64,000 bases of DNA from JBGSKY01 sp041740995. Lineage in GTDB: Bacteria; Planctomycetota; Planctomycetia; Pirellulales; Pirellulaceae. This document shows, in pieces, positions 33,486 to 42,469 of the stretch (its first letter is position 1; every line of letters starts with the position of its first letter). A program made the position numbers and the translations under genes. The notes beneath the pieces were generated by a model. It worked only from the letters and a program-made list of their open reading frames with translations, searched no databases and was not told the origin of the DNA. The stretch covers positions 62,001-126,000 of the forward strand of contig JBGSKY010000274.1 of assembly GCA_041740995.1 (NCBI GenBank), given 5' to 3'.

Positions 33486-34522
33486 CTGCCGTATTTTCTC
33501 CAACCAAGCCAACCCAATACGCCGATCAACGCTAGGCCGCCCAGCGATAGAGGAACAATGTTGGAACCATTTTTGAATTTCGCTCTCTTGGCTTCCTCCA
33601 AAGCGTTAAAGTCGATCGCAGTTACTGGCGAGCCGTCGACGACAACCTTTTTGACTGGATCATTACTCAAGACAGAAGCACCGCGAGGAACGCTTTTGAC
33701 GATTTGATCAATGAAGCCATCAATTGCATTTCGATCTATCGTAGAATAAGAGACTGAAATATCCGTTTCGTTACGCAACGTCTTTCCATCAATTCCTTCA
33801 CTAATAGATGCAATATTGGCGCTCCAGGGAGCCAAGAAATTGTTCGGCAAGTTTGGCGAGAAATTGACTTCCATCGTCCGCGAATTCATACCGTTGGAGT
33901 GGGCTGTACTCTTGCTTTCTTCAAGTGTTCCATCTTTGCCATAAACGGCTCGATCGGTTCTCGATTGAATTGTCTTGACCGAAGTCAAAAGGCCACCCTT
34001 GTATTCAAGCGAAAGATTCCCAGTCTCCAAGCTTAAATGGTCCTCTTCGTTCTCAAGAAGTTTGACAAACATGTCTCGCGTAATTCCGAAATAATACATG
34101 CTTTGAAAAAACACAATTCCTTCCCCGCCAGATCTAGGAATGCCGAATTCGAATGGATTTGAATAAGCGCTTGGCGGCTTTACGGCGGAGTATGAAAATT
34201 TGCGTGTGCCTGATATGAAGTCTTTAGTTGGATCATAATCAAAATTGAAGTCGATTATCGATTCATCTGAGTCGCTGACATATTCCCAATGCTCCATTGG
34301 AGCCACAGCACTGTTTGCTAAATGTGCACGAACGCCGATGAGTCGTCGAGTCTTTGTGAGTGCGACGAGAAATTCCGCATTCCATGGCTCGGGACGCTGA
34401 CCGTTTTCACTTGTCGCAAGTCGGGTCGTCATTTTGCCAGCGATGAGATAGGCGCTCGGCGGTTCAAAAGCATGCACATTCAAACTGCCAAATATTAGAA
34501 CAAGCGATACTAAAATGCGCAT
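33482..34522 (-). CDS. exported membrane-anchored protein of the cassette
   Basis: The start at 34522 (ATG with GAGG nine bases before it) gives 346 residues: a signal peptide (MRILVSLVLIFGSLNVHA), about 290 residues of beta-rich sequence without a known motif, and a C-terminal membrane helix followed by basic residues (GGLALIGVLGWLGWRKYGR). That end resembles sorting or anchor tails, but there is no PEP motif. It is coupled to the C39-rhodanese gene by an ATGA overlap, which argues for a joint function. Confidence 0.72.
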   Translation of the reverse strand: MRILVSLVLIFGSLNVHAFEPPSAYLIAGKMTTRLATSENGQRPEPWNAEFLVALTKTRRLIGVRAHLANSAVAPMEHWEYVSDSDESIIDFNFDYDPTKDFISGTRKFSYSAVKPPSAYSNPFEFGIPRSGGEGIVFFQSMYYFGITRDMFVKLLENEEDHLSLETGNLSLEYKGGLLTSVKTIQSRTDRAVYGKDGTLEESKSTAHSNGMNSRTMEVNFSPNLPNNFLAPWSANIASISEGIDGKTLRNETDISVSYSTIDRNAIDGFIDQIVKSVPRGASVLSNDPVKKVVVDGSPVTAIDFNALEEAKRAKFKNGSNIVPLSLGGLALIGVLGWLGWRKYGR

Positions 34523-34740
34523 CAAAAAGACCTCGCAATATACTGACATTTAAAACCTCACTGAAACACAAAAACTGATCGAAGTCGAATTGGGTTAGAT
34601 CAAACTTCGATACTGTCTCAGAATATGTTTTGCTCTCGTACGATACGTGCAGCAAGAATATCATCACTAAAACTTCAGACGTAATTCAAGTCGCTTATAT
34701 TGATGTGTCGTAAGAGTGCAGCGTCTGGCAAGCGAAGATT

Positions 34741-35082
34741 TTAAGGGTTGCCGTTTCCGTTATACGGCGAGTCACATCCAGAATTTGGTCTTATTCCCTC
34801 CCCACTGCAAAACGGACTATATGAGTTGCAATTATTCTTAGTAAATTGGGTTGCTCCAGGATTTAGCGACGGAACATGATCTGGAATCACGCCATTCAAA
34901 TTAGTTGTGTAGACAGTGATTTGCGAACACATGCCGGGTTCAGGAGAGGTCCAAGCACAATCTTTGACAGTATATGTTCCATCGCACACAGCACCACCAG
35001 AGACGTTATTGTCGCTGGGAGATATGAAATTTCGACCAAGAGTTATCGAACATAGCATTACAACCCAAGAAAACGCTTTCAT
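34741..35082 (-). CDS. small exported six-cysteine peptide
   Basis: From the ATG at 35082 (AAGGA nine bases before it) the product has 113 residues. A short signal (MKAFSWVVMLCSITLG) is followed by a Ser/Asn/Gly/Pro-rich chain with six cysteines at 33, 42, 52, 85, 92 and 103, so up to three disulfides could form. It has almost no Lys or Arg after the signal and ends in SPYNGNGNP. I know no family. It is the first gene of the cassette. A 191-bp gap, with no other gene visible, separates it from the next gene. Upstream in-frame codons run through the promoter region and are not coding. Confidence 0.65.
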   Translation of the reverse strand: MKAFSWVVMLCSITLGRNFISPSDNNVSGGAVCDGTYTVKDCAWTSPEPGMCSQITVYTTNLNGVIPDHVPSLNPGATQFTKNNCNSYSPFCSGEGIRPNSGCDSPYNGNGNP

Positions 35083-35128
35083 GTTAAGGTTCCTTCTGGG
35101 TAAGGGAATCTGTAGCCGCGATAACGCG

Positions 35129-35156
35129 ATTTTATGGGGGGGGGGAGTCAATTCAA
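35129..35156 (-). promoter_or_regulatory. candidate phase-variable promoter with C10 spacer tract
   Basis: On the minus strand, TTGAAT (35156-35151) and TAAAAT (35134-35129) are separated by 16 bp that include ten consecutive C residues (35136-35145). Transcription would start near 35122, giving a leader of about 40 nt before the ATG at 35082. One added C would make the spacing 17 bp, the sigma-70 optimum. A CGCG-ATAA-CGCG dyad sits just downstream (35117-35128). Confidence 0.55.
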
Positions 35157-35293
35157 GCGTTTCGGCTAGAATTTTGCAAAAATTTCTGGAGTCGCTTTTT
35201 CCGTCCAAATTGTTGGTTGTTGGCCTCATTGCTGTTCGACTTGAACGCGATACTGGGTCGGTCATCTTGGGACATAGGTTGGATGTCGTGCGA

Positions 35294-36658
35294 ATGATAA
35301 ATAAGCAACTTGAAGGCCTTTCGCATACTTCGAAGCTGATGATCTTTGCGATGACGCTGCATGTAATGTTGCTTGCAGTATCGGCGTCGCTGACCAGTCC
35401 AACTCAAGATGAACCGGCTCATCTAGCCAGTGGGTTGAAGCACTGGACTGAGCGAGATTTTTCTTGGTATTGCGTTAACCCTCCGTTGGTTCGCTGTCTT
35501 GCGTCGTTGCCCGCTTTACTCATGAGGCTCGAACTTCCGAAGCACGATTCCGCGGATATGAATGACTATCGTCCTGAATTTGCTCTGGGACAAAAGTTCG
35601 TTGCTCAGCATGGGAGCAGTTTTCAGAAATATCTCATATACGGTCGATGGATCTGTATTCCATTTTGCTGCTTGGGAGCAATCATTTGTTACTTGTGGTC
35701 TTCCAATCTCTACGGTAAGTCCGCAGGACTTGGCGCCGCGTTGTTGTGGATGTTCTCGCCAATGGTGTTGGGGCATGCAAGCTTGATGACGCCCGACGCT
35801 CACGCGGCGAGCTTGGGACTTGCCGCTTGCTACTGTTTTTGGAGATGGCTAAGAGAACCTACTTGGACGACTGCCATCGTGTCAGGCCTAGTGTTGGGAT
35901 TGGCCGAAGTTGCAAAAACAACATTGGTCCTGTTGCTGCCGCTTTGGCCGGTAATTTGGATTTTCTATCGATTGCTGCAAGATGAACGACCATGTTTGCG
36001 GCAATGGTTACAAGAATTTGCAATGCAAGCGACGCGAATCGTTGTGGCACTCTACTTAATTAATTTTGTCTATCTAAACCACGGGAGCTTCATCCCGTTA
36101 GGTGAATATAATTTTCGAAGCGAACTTCTGAGCGGAAAAAAAATTGACCGCCGGGCGATGAAATATGAATCCGCCAATCGATTTCTTGAGACGTCGATTG
36201 CCAATCTTCCCCTGCCTTTACCAAGCGACTACGTCATCGGAATCGATCTTCAGCAGTATGACTTTGAAACTTATCCATCGCAATCTTATCTGAACGGTAA
36301 GTTCGCCGATCACGGCTGGTGGTATTACTATTTGTTAGCCATTGCATACAAGGCTCCATTCGGAACGCTTGGACTATTTCTAATCGCACTGGTTTGTCGT
36401 ATTAGTTCGAGAGATAGTTTCCGTCGATCGGTGATTTGCGATGAATTGGCGCTGTTGCTGCCGATGTTAATAATTTTTGTTGTCGTAAGTTCAAAGACTG
36501 GTTTCAATTTTCATCTACGATATATCTTTCCTTGCATACCTCTGGCATTTGTCTGGGTCAGTCAGGTTTTCTCATACCGTGGGAGGCAAAAAAATTATCC
36601 ATTACATGCTTGGCCTTCTCGCTCGGCAGCAGTCTGTGGGCCTTTCCCCATTGTCTGA
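35294..36658 (+). CDS. GT-C glycosyltransferase (family 39-like), N-terminal part, frameshifted
   Basis: The frame is open much further upstream, but that part lies antisense to the peptide gene. The ATG at 35294 gives a proper start. The protein has DEPAHLASG in the first periplasmic loop, which matches the conserved acidic motif of PMT/ArnT-type enzymes using polyprenyl-phosphate sugars, and then about ten membrane spans. The last 23 or so codons, after the A7 run at 36588-36594, do not fit the family; the expected continuation lies in the -1 frame. It is divergent from the six-cysteine peptide gene, with a G10 tract between. Confidence 0.75.
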   Translation: MINKQLEGLSHTSKLMIFAMTLHVMLLAVSASLTSPTQDEPAHLASGLKHWTERDFSWYCVNPPLVRCLASLPALLMRLELPKHDSADMNDYRPEFALGQKFVAQHGSSFQKYLIYGRWICIPFCCLGAIICYLWSSNLYGKSAGLGAALLWMFSPMVLGHASLMTPDAHAASLGLAACYCFWRWLREPTWTTAIVSGLVLGLAEVAKTTLVLLLPLWPVIWIFYRLLQDERPCLRQWLQEFAMQATRIVVALYLINFVYLNHGSFIPLGEYNFRSELLSGKKIDRRAMKYESANRFLETSIANLPLPLPSDYVIGIDLQQYDFETYPSQSYLNGKFADHGWWYYYLLAIAYKAPFGTLGLFLIALVCRISSRDSFRRSVICDELALLLPMLIIFVVVSSKTGFNFHLRYIFPCIPLAFVWVSQVFSYRGRQKNYPLHAWPSRSAAVCGPFPIV

Positions 36659-37143
36659 GTTATTTTAATGCGTTAGCCGGAGGGACCAGTCGCGGACCAG
36701 AACATTTGCTTGGAAGCAATCATTGCTGGGGGCAGGATGTTCTGCGCTGCAACAGTTGGATGAAGGAGATGCCGCAAGGCAAGGTATTATTTCTGGCCGT
36801 AGAGTTGACATACTGTCCTTTTGATATTTTACGCAATCCATCGATTCATGCGTGGCCTTTACACAGCGAAGACACAATGCATCGCTTTGATGATCTTCAG
36901 AGTTTGGAATCCGAAGTTGGACGTGGCGAATTTATTATTCAAGACGGCTATTATGCAATTGACTCCAACACCTTGTATGAAAGCAACAAGACCGTTTGGA
37001 TGCCAGACAGAAGTCATCGTAGAATCGATCCGCGACCACTATCATTTTTAAAAACTATCAAGCCTCATGCGATCATTGGAACGACGATCTATGTTTTCAC
37101 GGCTGATCAGATTCGACATTCCTACCACGATTCCGGCATTTAG
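36592..37143 (+). CDS. GT-C glycosyltransferase, C-terminal part in -1 frame
   Basis: This continues the preceding gene after the A7 run. It reads KLSITCLAFSLGSSLWAFPH, then LSYFNALAGG and LGSNHCWGQDVLRCNSWM, which match the end region of PMT-like transferases (SYFNELAGG ... DSNxDWGQD). One base missing from the run (A8 in an intact copy) would restore one protein. The sequence A-AAA-AAT is also a possible -1 slippage site. The open stretch before 36592 in this frame has no support. A sequencing error, a real mutation or programmed shifting remain possible. Confidence 0.7.
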   Translation, partial: KLSITCLAFSLGSSLWAFPHCLSYFNALAGGTSRGPEHLLGSNHCWGQDVLRCNSWMKEMPQGKVLFLAVELTYCPFDILRNPSIHAWPLHSEDTMHRFDDLQSLESEVGRGEFIIQDGYYAIDSNTLYESNKTVWMPDRSHRRIDPRPLSFLKTIKPHAIIGTTIYVFTADQIRHSYHDSGI

Positions 37144-37178
37144 ATTCGATTCATTGATTCGCTTTACAAGGTTGATAG

Positions 37179-37826
37179 TCAACGAGCGACGAATATCACG
37201 ATACCAAGATAATGCACTGCTGCGGCGCAAATGACCAGCAAGTGCCAAGTGGCATGAAAGTATCTCACTCGGTGATCTGACATCAGGAACGCTACGCCGA
37301 TCGTGTAAAGCACTCCGCCACCGGTCATGCATAACAAGCAATAAGCGGGCACCTGCATTGACAATGGTATTGCTGGGATCCATCCCAAAAGCAAATAGGT
37401 GAGCGTCGATAACGCATTGACCCGATGCTGAGAAATTGCTTTTGACCAAAAGCCCAACGCGGCTGCAACCCAAATGAATACCAATAACGGCCAGCGGAAC
37501 GAGCCACCGTACTGCCACACAAACGGCATGTACGTTCCCGATATCATGACGTAAATCATGCCTTGGTCCCACGCTCGCATCTTTTGTCTAAGACGGTCGG
37601 ATTTGACGGCGTGCGAAAGCGTCGAGAAAACGAAAACCGCGACGACCGAAGCAACATAGACGAGACAAGAGACCTTTACACCAATCGATCGATCGCTGAC
37701 CAAAAATGCCATCCAACCAAAACCGACGATCGCGATTAAGATTCCAATGCAGTGGGTAAGCGTGTTCGCAAACTCGTCATCGGGAATCGGCAACGGTTCA
37801 GTTGAGATGGTTGAAGAGTTTGGCAT
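37179..37826 (-). CDS. hemolysin III (PAQR) family membrane protein
   Basis: A 215-residue protein with seven membrane spans. DDEFANTLTHCIGILIAIVGF holds the first conserved His, STLSHAV the second, and FHATWHLLVICAAAVHYLG the last pair, the putative metal-binding set of the PAQR/YqfA/HlyIII family. Members were first linked to haemolysis, but many may act on membrane lipids. It is convergent with the glycosyltransferase, 35 bp apart. Confidence 0.9.
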   Translation of the reverse strand: MPNSSTISTEPLPIPDDEFANTLTHCIGILIAIVGFGWMAFLVSDRSIGVKVSCLVYVASVVAVFVFSTLSHAVKSDRLRQKMRAWDQGMIYVMISGTYMPFVWQYGGSFRWPLLVFIWVAAALGFWSKAISQHRVNALSTLTYLLLGWIPAIPLSMQVPAYCLLCMTGGGVLYTIGVAFLMSDHRVRYFHATWHLLVICAAAVHYLGIVIFVAR

Positions 37827-37989
37827 CGATTAAGTCAAAGGACCGCGAACGTTGCGGTAGCAGGCGATTGTTGGAAGTTTTCTCATTTTAGCATCGATTC
37901 CCGTCGTACCGAAGAACAAAACCAAGCTTGAATTACTTTGGTTTGGCTGCACGCAGAGAGCAAATAGATCGAAAACGCTTTGATGCAGA

Positions 37990-39477
37990 TTAACCGATCA
38001 ATTCATGAATAACGCGAGCTTGTTTTACGCCGGTCAATTTTTGATCTAGGCCCTGGAACGGCTTGCTAAATTTTTCATGATCAAAGCCGAGCAAATGCAG
38101 TAGCGTTGCATGGAAGTCTCGCAAGTGCACTGGATTTTCGGCTGCGGAATAACCGACTGGATCGGTTTCGCCATACGTAAATCCAGGCTTCACGCCTCCA
38201 CCGGCCATCCACAACGTAAATGCTTCTGGATTGTGATCACGACCAACAAAGGTCATCTCACCACCGCCGCGGTTTTCTCGCATCGGTGTGCGGCCAAATT
38301 CGCCACTCCAAATAACTAGCGTGTCTTCCAGCATCCCGCGCTGCTTCAAGTCCGCAAGCAAGCCGGCCATGGGTCTATCGATGTTTTGACATTTGTCTTT
38401 AAACCCAGCATTCAATGCCTCCTGTTTGGATGACCCATGCGAGTCCCAACCCCAATCGAAGAGCTGAATGAACCTCACTCCCTCCTCCGCCAATCGACGG
38501 GCAAGCAAGCAATTATTAGCGAACGATTCTTTACCAGGTTCGGCGCCATACATTTCGAGAACATTGGCCGGTTCGTTCGAAATGTCCATTACTTCGGGAA
38601 CCGCTGACTGCATTCGATACGCCATCTCGTATTGGGCGATCCGAGTCAATGTCTCTGGATTACCAAAGTCCTCATAGGACAATTGATTAAGATTCTTTAG
38701 CGTATCGAGCATCGCTCGGCGATCCTCTGAATTGACACCAACTGGGTTGGATATGTTAAGGACAGGATCGCCTTTCGAACGGCATTGAACTCCTTGATAA
38801 ACAGACGGCAAAAAACCGGCGCTCCACAAAACCTTCCCAGCCCTTGGCTGCTCGCCACCTGACAGCAATACGATATAGCCAGGTAGGTTTTCGTTCTCCG
38901 AACCCAGACCCCAAGTAACCCACGAACCGATGGAAGGGTAACCCATCCGAGATTGACCGGTGTGGACCATCAATTCGGCAGGACCATGGTTGAATTGATC
39001 CGTTTGCATTGTCTTAATAAAGCAAACGTCATCAACGAGTTTTGAAAAGTGCGGTAATCGGTCTGATACCCACGTACCAGATTGACCGTGTTGCGCAAAT
39101 GGGAATTGAGAGCCGAGCATCTTCGGCGTTCCCTGAATAAATGCAAAACGCTTGCCTTCTAAAAATTCGCTTGGGCAATCTTGACCATCAAGCTTCTGCA
39201 ATTCAGGTTTATAGTCGAACAACTCCAACTGACTCGGAGCACCTAACATGTGCAGATAGATAACCCGTTTCACTTTCGCCGTACGCGGAGCGGCGAGCGG
39301 GCTGAGTGGGTTTTCCGGCGAATGAATTGGCTCGGTACCATTTGCAGAGGCGGCTTGCGATTGCAAGGCTAACCATAACGCTCCAAGACCGGTGGTTGAA
39401 TCACGCAAGAAATGACGGCGCGTCGATCGCTGCAGCCATTGTCTGTGAAGCTCGTCGACAAGTGTAATGTTTTTCAT
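37990..39477 (-). CDS. DUF1501 protein with Tat signal
   Basis: A 495-residue protein. The twin-arginine region STRRHFLRDSTTGLGALWLAL indicates Tat export. DUF1501 belongs to the alkaline phosphatase/sulfatase superfamily; visible marks are RVIYLHMLGAPSQLELFDYKP, LLARRLAEEGVRFIQLFDWG, SGEFGRTPM and GRDHNPEAFTLWMAGGGVKPG. In planctomycetes it is nearly always paired with a PSCyt1-DUF1549-DUF1553 protein, as here (6 bp upstream). The pair is believed to act on complex carbon sources, but the reaction is unproven. Confidence 0.93.
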   Translation of the reverse strand: MKNITLVDELHRQWLQRSTRRHFLRDSTTGLGALWLALQSQAASANGTEPIHSPENPLSPLAAPRTAKVKRVIYLHMLGAPSQLELFDYKPELQKLDGQDCPSEFLEGKRFAFIQGTPKMLGSQFPFAQHGQSGTWVSDRLPHFSKLVDDVCFIKTMQTDQFNHGPAELMVHTGQSRMGYPSIGSWVTWGLGSENENLPGYIVLLSGGEQPRAGKVLWSAGFLPSVYQGVQCRSKGDPVLNISNPVGVNSEDRRAMLDTLKNLNQLSYEDFGNPETLTRIAQYEMAYRMQSAVPEVMDISNEPANVLEMYGAEPGKESFANNCLLARRLAEEGVRFIQLFDWGWDSHGSSKQEALNAGFKDKCQNIDRPMAGLLADLKQRGMLEDTLVIWSGEFGRTPMRENRGGGEMTFVGRDHNPEAFTLWMAGGGVKPGFTYGETDPVGYSAAENPVHLRDFHATLLHLLGFDHEKFSKPFQGLDQKLTGVKQARVIHELIG

Positions 39478-39483
39478 AATCAG

Positions 39484-42384
39484 TTACTTCGTGATCACTT
39501 CATCGAGATTCAAGATAACTGTCGCCACGTCAGTTAGTGTCGAGTTTTTTGGTTGTGCGGAGTTGCGACTTTGTAAGGCGACCAATTGCTCCAGTTCTGC
39601 ATCTGAAGGTTCGCGACAGGTTGCCAATTGAAAACCGAATCGGATTTGATCGATTGGGATTTCGGACACGCCGCGCATCCGTTCCGCGAGTGCCTGAGCA
39701 CATTCGATGAACGTTGTATCGTTAAGCATCATTAAGGATTGAATCGGCGTATTCGAACGGAGCCGCCGAGGCGTGCAAAATTCCCGCGATGGAGCGTCAA
39801 ACGCCGCGAACATCGGGTAAGGCAGGCTACGTTTTAAGTAGGTGTAGATCGATCGCCGATAGCGATCTTCATCGTTTGGTTCAGGTGTTCGCCATTTTTC
39901 TGTTGCTTTGAATGGCGTCCAAGCGCCATCGGGGATAGGTGGATAAACGGGAGGGCCGTGCATTTTATCGCTTAACAATCCCGCTATCGCTAGAGCCTGG
40001 TCGCGCACCATTTCAGCCGACATTCGATATCGAGGACCGGATGCAAGTAAACGATTTTGCGGATCGATTTCCACCAATTCTGGTCGAACCTTTCCGCTCT
40101 GACGATAAGTGCTGGACAGAACGATGTCACGCAATAGTTTTTTCAAACTCCAGCAATATTCATGTTGAAATTTGACGGAAAGAAAATCAAGTAACGCTTG
40201 GTTTGACGGCGTCTCTCCTGATGATCCGAAATCCTCTTCGGTCGCAACCAATCCGATGCCAAAGAGATTGGACCAAACGCGATTGACTGCAACCCGCGCC
40301 GTAAGAGGATTTGAATCACTGACCAGCCAATTCGCCAATGCTAGTCGATCGGGTGATGAACCCTCGGCTAGAGGCGGCATCGAAGACGGCGTGCCTGGCG
40401 AAACCTGTTTGTCTTTCGTTAAAAACAAGCCTCGAATGAAAACGTTAGTTGGCCGCTTAAAGCGTTCCCCGCGTTCAGCTAAAATCGGGAGCTTAGTTGA
40501 GTCGATCTTCGCTCTTTGCTGCTCCAAGTTCACGAGTTCTTGTCTTTGATTCAGCAGCTCACCATCGTGCAACAATTCGGAAAACAGCGGCGAGTCCGAA
40601 ACTGCGAGGTGTCCCCGCTTTGTAATCAACGCAAATGAAGCCAGGATGAAATAGCGATGTTTTAATGTAACGCGAATGCTTGATCCGTCCGGAATCTCGG
40701 CACTTTGATCAAGCACAAATGCAACTTGGCGTGGATGATTAATTCGGCTGTATGCAGCAAAGCCGTTTTTGCTTTTTTCATTTAAAGTTTCCTGCGGATC
40801 TATGAACGGATCAGGTTCGTCAATGATCAACCGAGAAGTCTTTAGTTGGCGAGGCACCTGAGCGTCCGGCGTTACTAACTCAATCTCGGCGTTGGAGAGA
40901 ACGAATCCCCACTCGGAGTCAGATAGAGCCTTTTTCGGATCAAGTGGAAGGGCTGTGAGACAGACAGCGCTAACGTTCTGCATCGTTGTCGGTACTGGCG
41001 CTTCCAAGACAAAATCCGCATTTTGCGTAATCGTTCCCGAGGTGAAAAATTCGTCGTGATTGTCGACTCGTTCAACCAACACTTTGGTGGCATTGCTGCT
41101 AGATGCTTTCAAGTTGACTAAAGGTTGCCAAAGGCTATCGTCGCTCAAAACTGCATATTCTTTTCGCCAAATCGAATTTCGAAGTTGCTCAATTTCCGCA
41201 TCCAGTTTTCCTGCCAATTCGTAGTCCGATGAATTCACTGGTACATTCATGACTGGCCAATCTTCATCCAAATCGCAATCTTGCGTGTTGTTGAAGAATG
41301 CTGCAAACTGGTAAAACTCTTCATGTCGAATTGGATCGTAAGGGTGGCTGTGGCACTGAACGCAACCAAAGGTCAAGCCTTGCCAAGTTTGCCAGGTTGT
41401 ACTTACGCGATCTAAAACTGCCGAGACGCGAAACTCTTCATCATCAGTTCCGCCTTCTTCGTTGGTTTGAGTTAGTCGTTGACCAGCCGTCGCAACTCGG
41501 TCTTCGATGTTCCGGTCAGGCAGCAAGTCGCCGGCAATTTGTTTGATCGTAAATTGGTCGTACGGCAAATCGCGATTGAATGCGTCGATAACCCAATCTC
41601 GGTACTTCCAAATATTTCGTTGACCGTCCAATCCCAACCCTTTGGAATCAGCATAGCGGACCTGATCAAGCCAGACGCTGGCCCAGCGTTCGCCGTATCG
41701 TGGCGACTTGAGAAGTCGGTCGACGACTGCTTCGTAAGCTGACTCGCGATTACTTCGAAGCTCTTCAATGAATTGATTGCGATCAGCAACTGTTGGCGGC
41801 AAGCCTATTAAATCCAGAGATACTCGGCGAAGCCAACGTTCGGGCGATGCTTCGTCGGAAGGCAGAATGTTCGATTCATCCAATTCGGCAAGCACAAAGA
41901 AATCAAGAGCCTGACGGCACCATTCGACTTTCTGCACTGTTGGTACCACTTGGGTTTGAGGTGCAACAAAAGCCCAATGCTCCTCCCATTCTGCACCCTG
42001 CTCGATCCACTTGGAAATCAGGGCAATTTCGTTTTGTGAAAGCGGCGACCCATGATCGGGCGGCGGCATTTGTGTATCGGGATCGCGAGACAATATTCGC
42101 TCGACCAGTACAGAAGCTTCTGGATCGCCAGGTTCTACAATCCATCCGTTCGGAGGCAAAACTTGATCGCGGTACACAAAGGAAATATCGCCAGCTTGTT
42201 TGACTCCGCCATGACAACCGGTGCAATGCTGGTTGAAAATTGGCCGGATGTGCTGCCCAAAGCGCACCTCATCGGGAATTGAGAAATCGTCCGCTTCGGC
42301 CTTATGGAAACCAGAAAGGATTATTGCCGCAGCAAAATACGAGCAGTAGAGAGTTACTCCGAAAACGGAAAATCGAATAGACAT
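39484..42384 (-). CDS. PSCyt1-DUF1549-DUF1553 c-type cytochrome protein
   Basis: A 966-residue exported protein. A signal sequence precedes a planctomycete cytochrome C domain with haem site CTGCH (residues 54-58) and distal-ligand region MPPPDHGSPLS. The DUF1549 domain (about 160-370) contains WLRRVSLDLIGLPPT and YGERWASVWLDQVRYADSKG. A beta-rich spacer follows. The C-terminal DUF1553 (about 690-950) has ALANWLVSDSNPLTARVAVNRVW and a segment on TYRQSG. It is the first gene of a two-gene unit with DUF1501, which suggests a periplasmic redox enzyme and a hydrolase acting on one substrate. Confidence 0.95.
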   Translation of the reverse strand: MSIRFSVFGVTLYCSYFAAAIILSGFHKAEADDFSIPDEVRFGQHIRPIFNQHCTGCHGGVKQAGDISFVYRDQVLPPNGWIVEPGDPEASVLVERILSRDPDTQMPPPDHGSPLSQNEIALISKWIEQGAEWEEHWAFVAPQTQVVPTVQKVEWCRQALDFFVLAELDESNILPSDEASPERWLRRVSLDLIGLPPTVADRNQFIEELRSNRESAYEAVVDRLLKSPRYGERWASVWLDQVRYADSKGLGLDGQRNIWKYRDWVIDAFNRDLPYDQFTIKQIAGDLLPDRNIEDRVATAGQRLTQTNEEGGTDDEEFRVSAVLDRVSTTWQTWQGLTFGCVQCHSHPYDPIRHEEFYQFAAFFNNTQDCDLDEDWPVMNVPVNSSDYELAGKLDAEIEQLRNSIWRKEYAVLSDDSLWQPLVNLKASSSNATKVLVERVDNHDEFFTSGTITQNADFVLEAPVPTTMQNVSAVCLTALPLDPKKALSDSEWGFVLSNAEIELVTPDAQVPRQLKTSRLIIDEPDPFIDPQETLNEKSKNGFAAYSRINHPRQVAFVLDQSAEIPDGSSIRVTLKHRYFILASFALITKRGHLAVSDSPLFSELLHDGELLNQRQELVNLEQQRAKIDSTKLPILAERGERFKRPTNVFIRGLFLTKDKQVSPGTPSSMPPLAEGSSPDRLALANWLVSDSNPLTARVAVNRVWSNLFGIGLVATEEDFGSSGETPSNQALLDFLSVKFQHEYCWSLKKLLRDIVLSSTYRQSGKVRPELVEIDPQNRLLASGPRYRMSAEMVRDQALAIAGLLSDKMHGPPVYPPIPDGAWTPFKATEKWRTPEPNDEDRYRRSIYTYLKRSLPYPMFAAFDAPSREFCTPRRLRSNTPIQSLMMLNDTTFIECAQALAERMRGVSEIPIDQIRFGFQLATCREPSDAELEQLVALQSRNSAQPKNSTLTDVATVILNLDEVITK

Positions 42385-42469
42385 TTCAGAGCGATAAATG
42401 TGAAATCAAACCAGACGGCATTGAAACGACTTTAATTGCAACTTGGCTGCAAACCACTCGCTGCAATTC

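Noticed and set aside
34916..35293. Upstream extension of the glycosyltransferase frame by 126 codons
   Set aside because: This stretch is antisense to the six-cysteine peptide gene and its promoter and has no membrane-protein character; a start at 35294 is sufficient.
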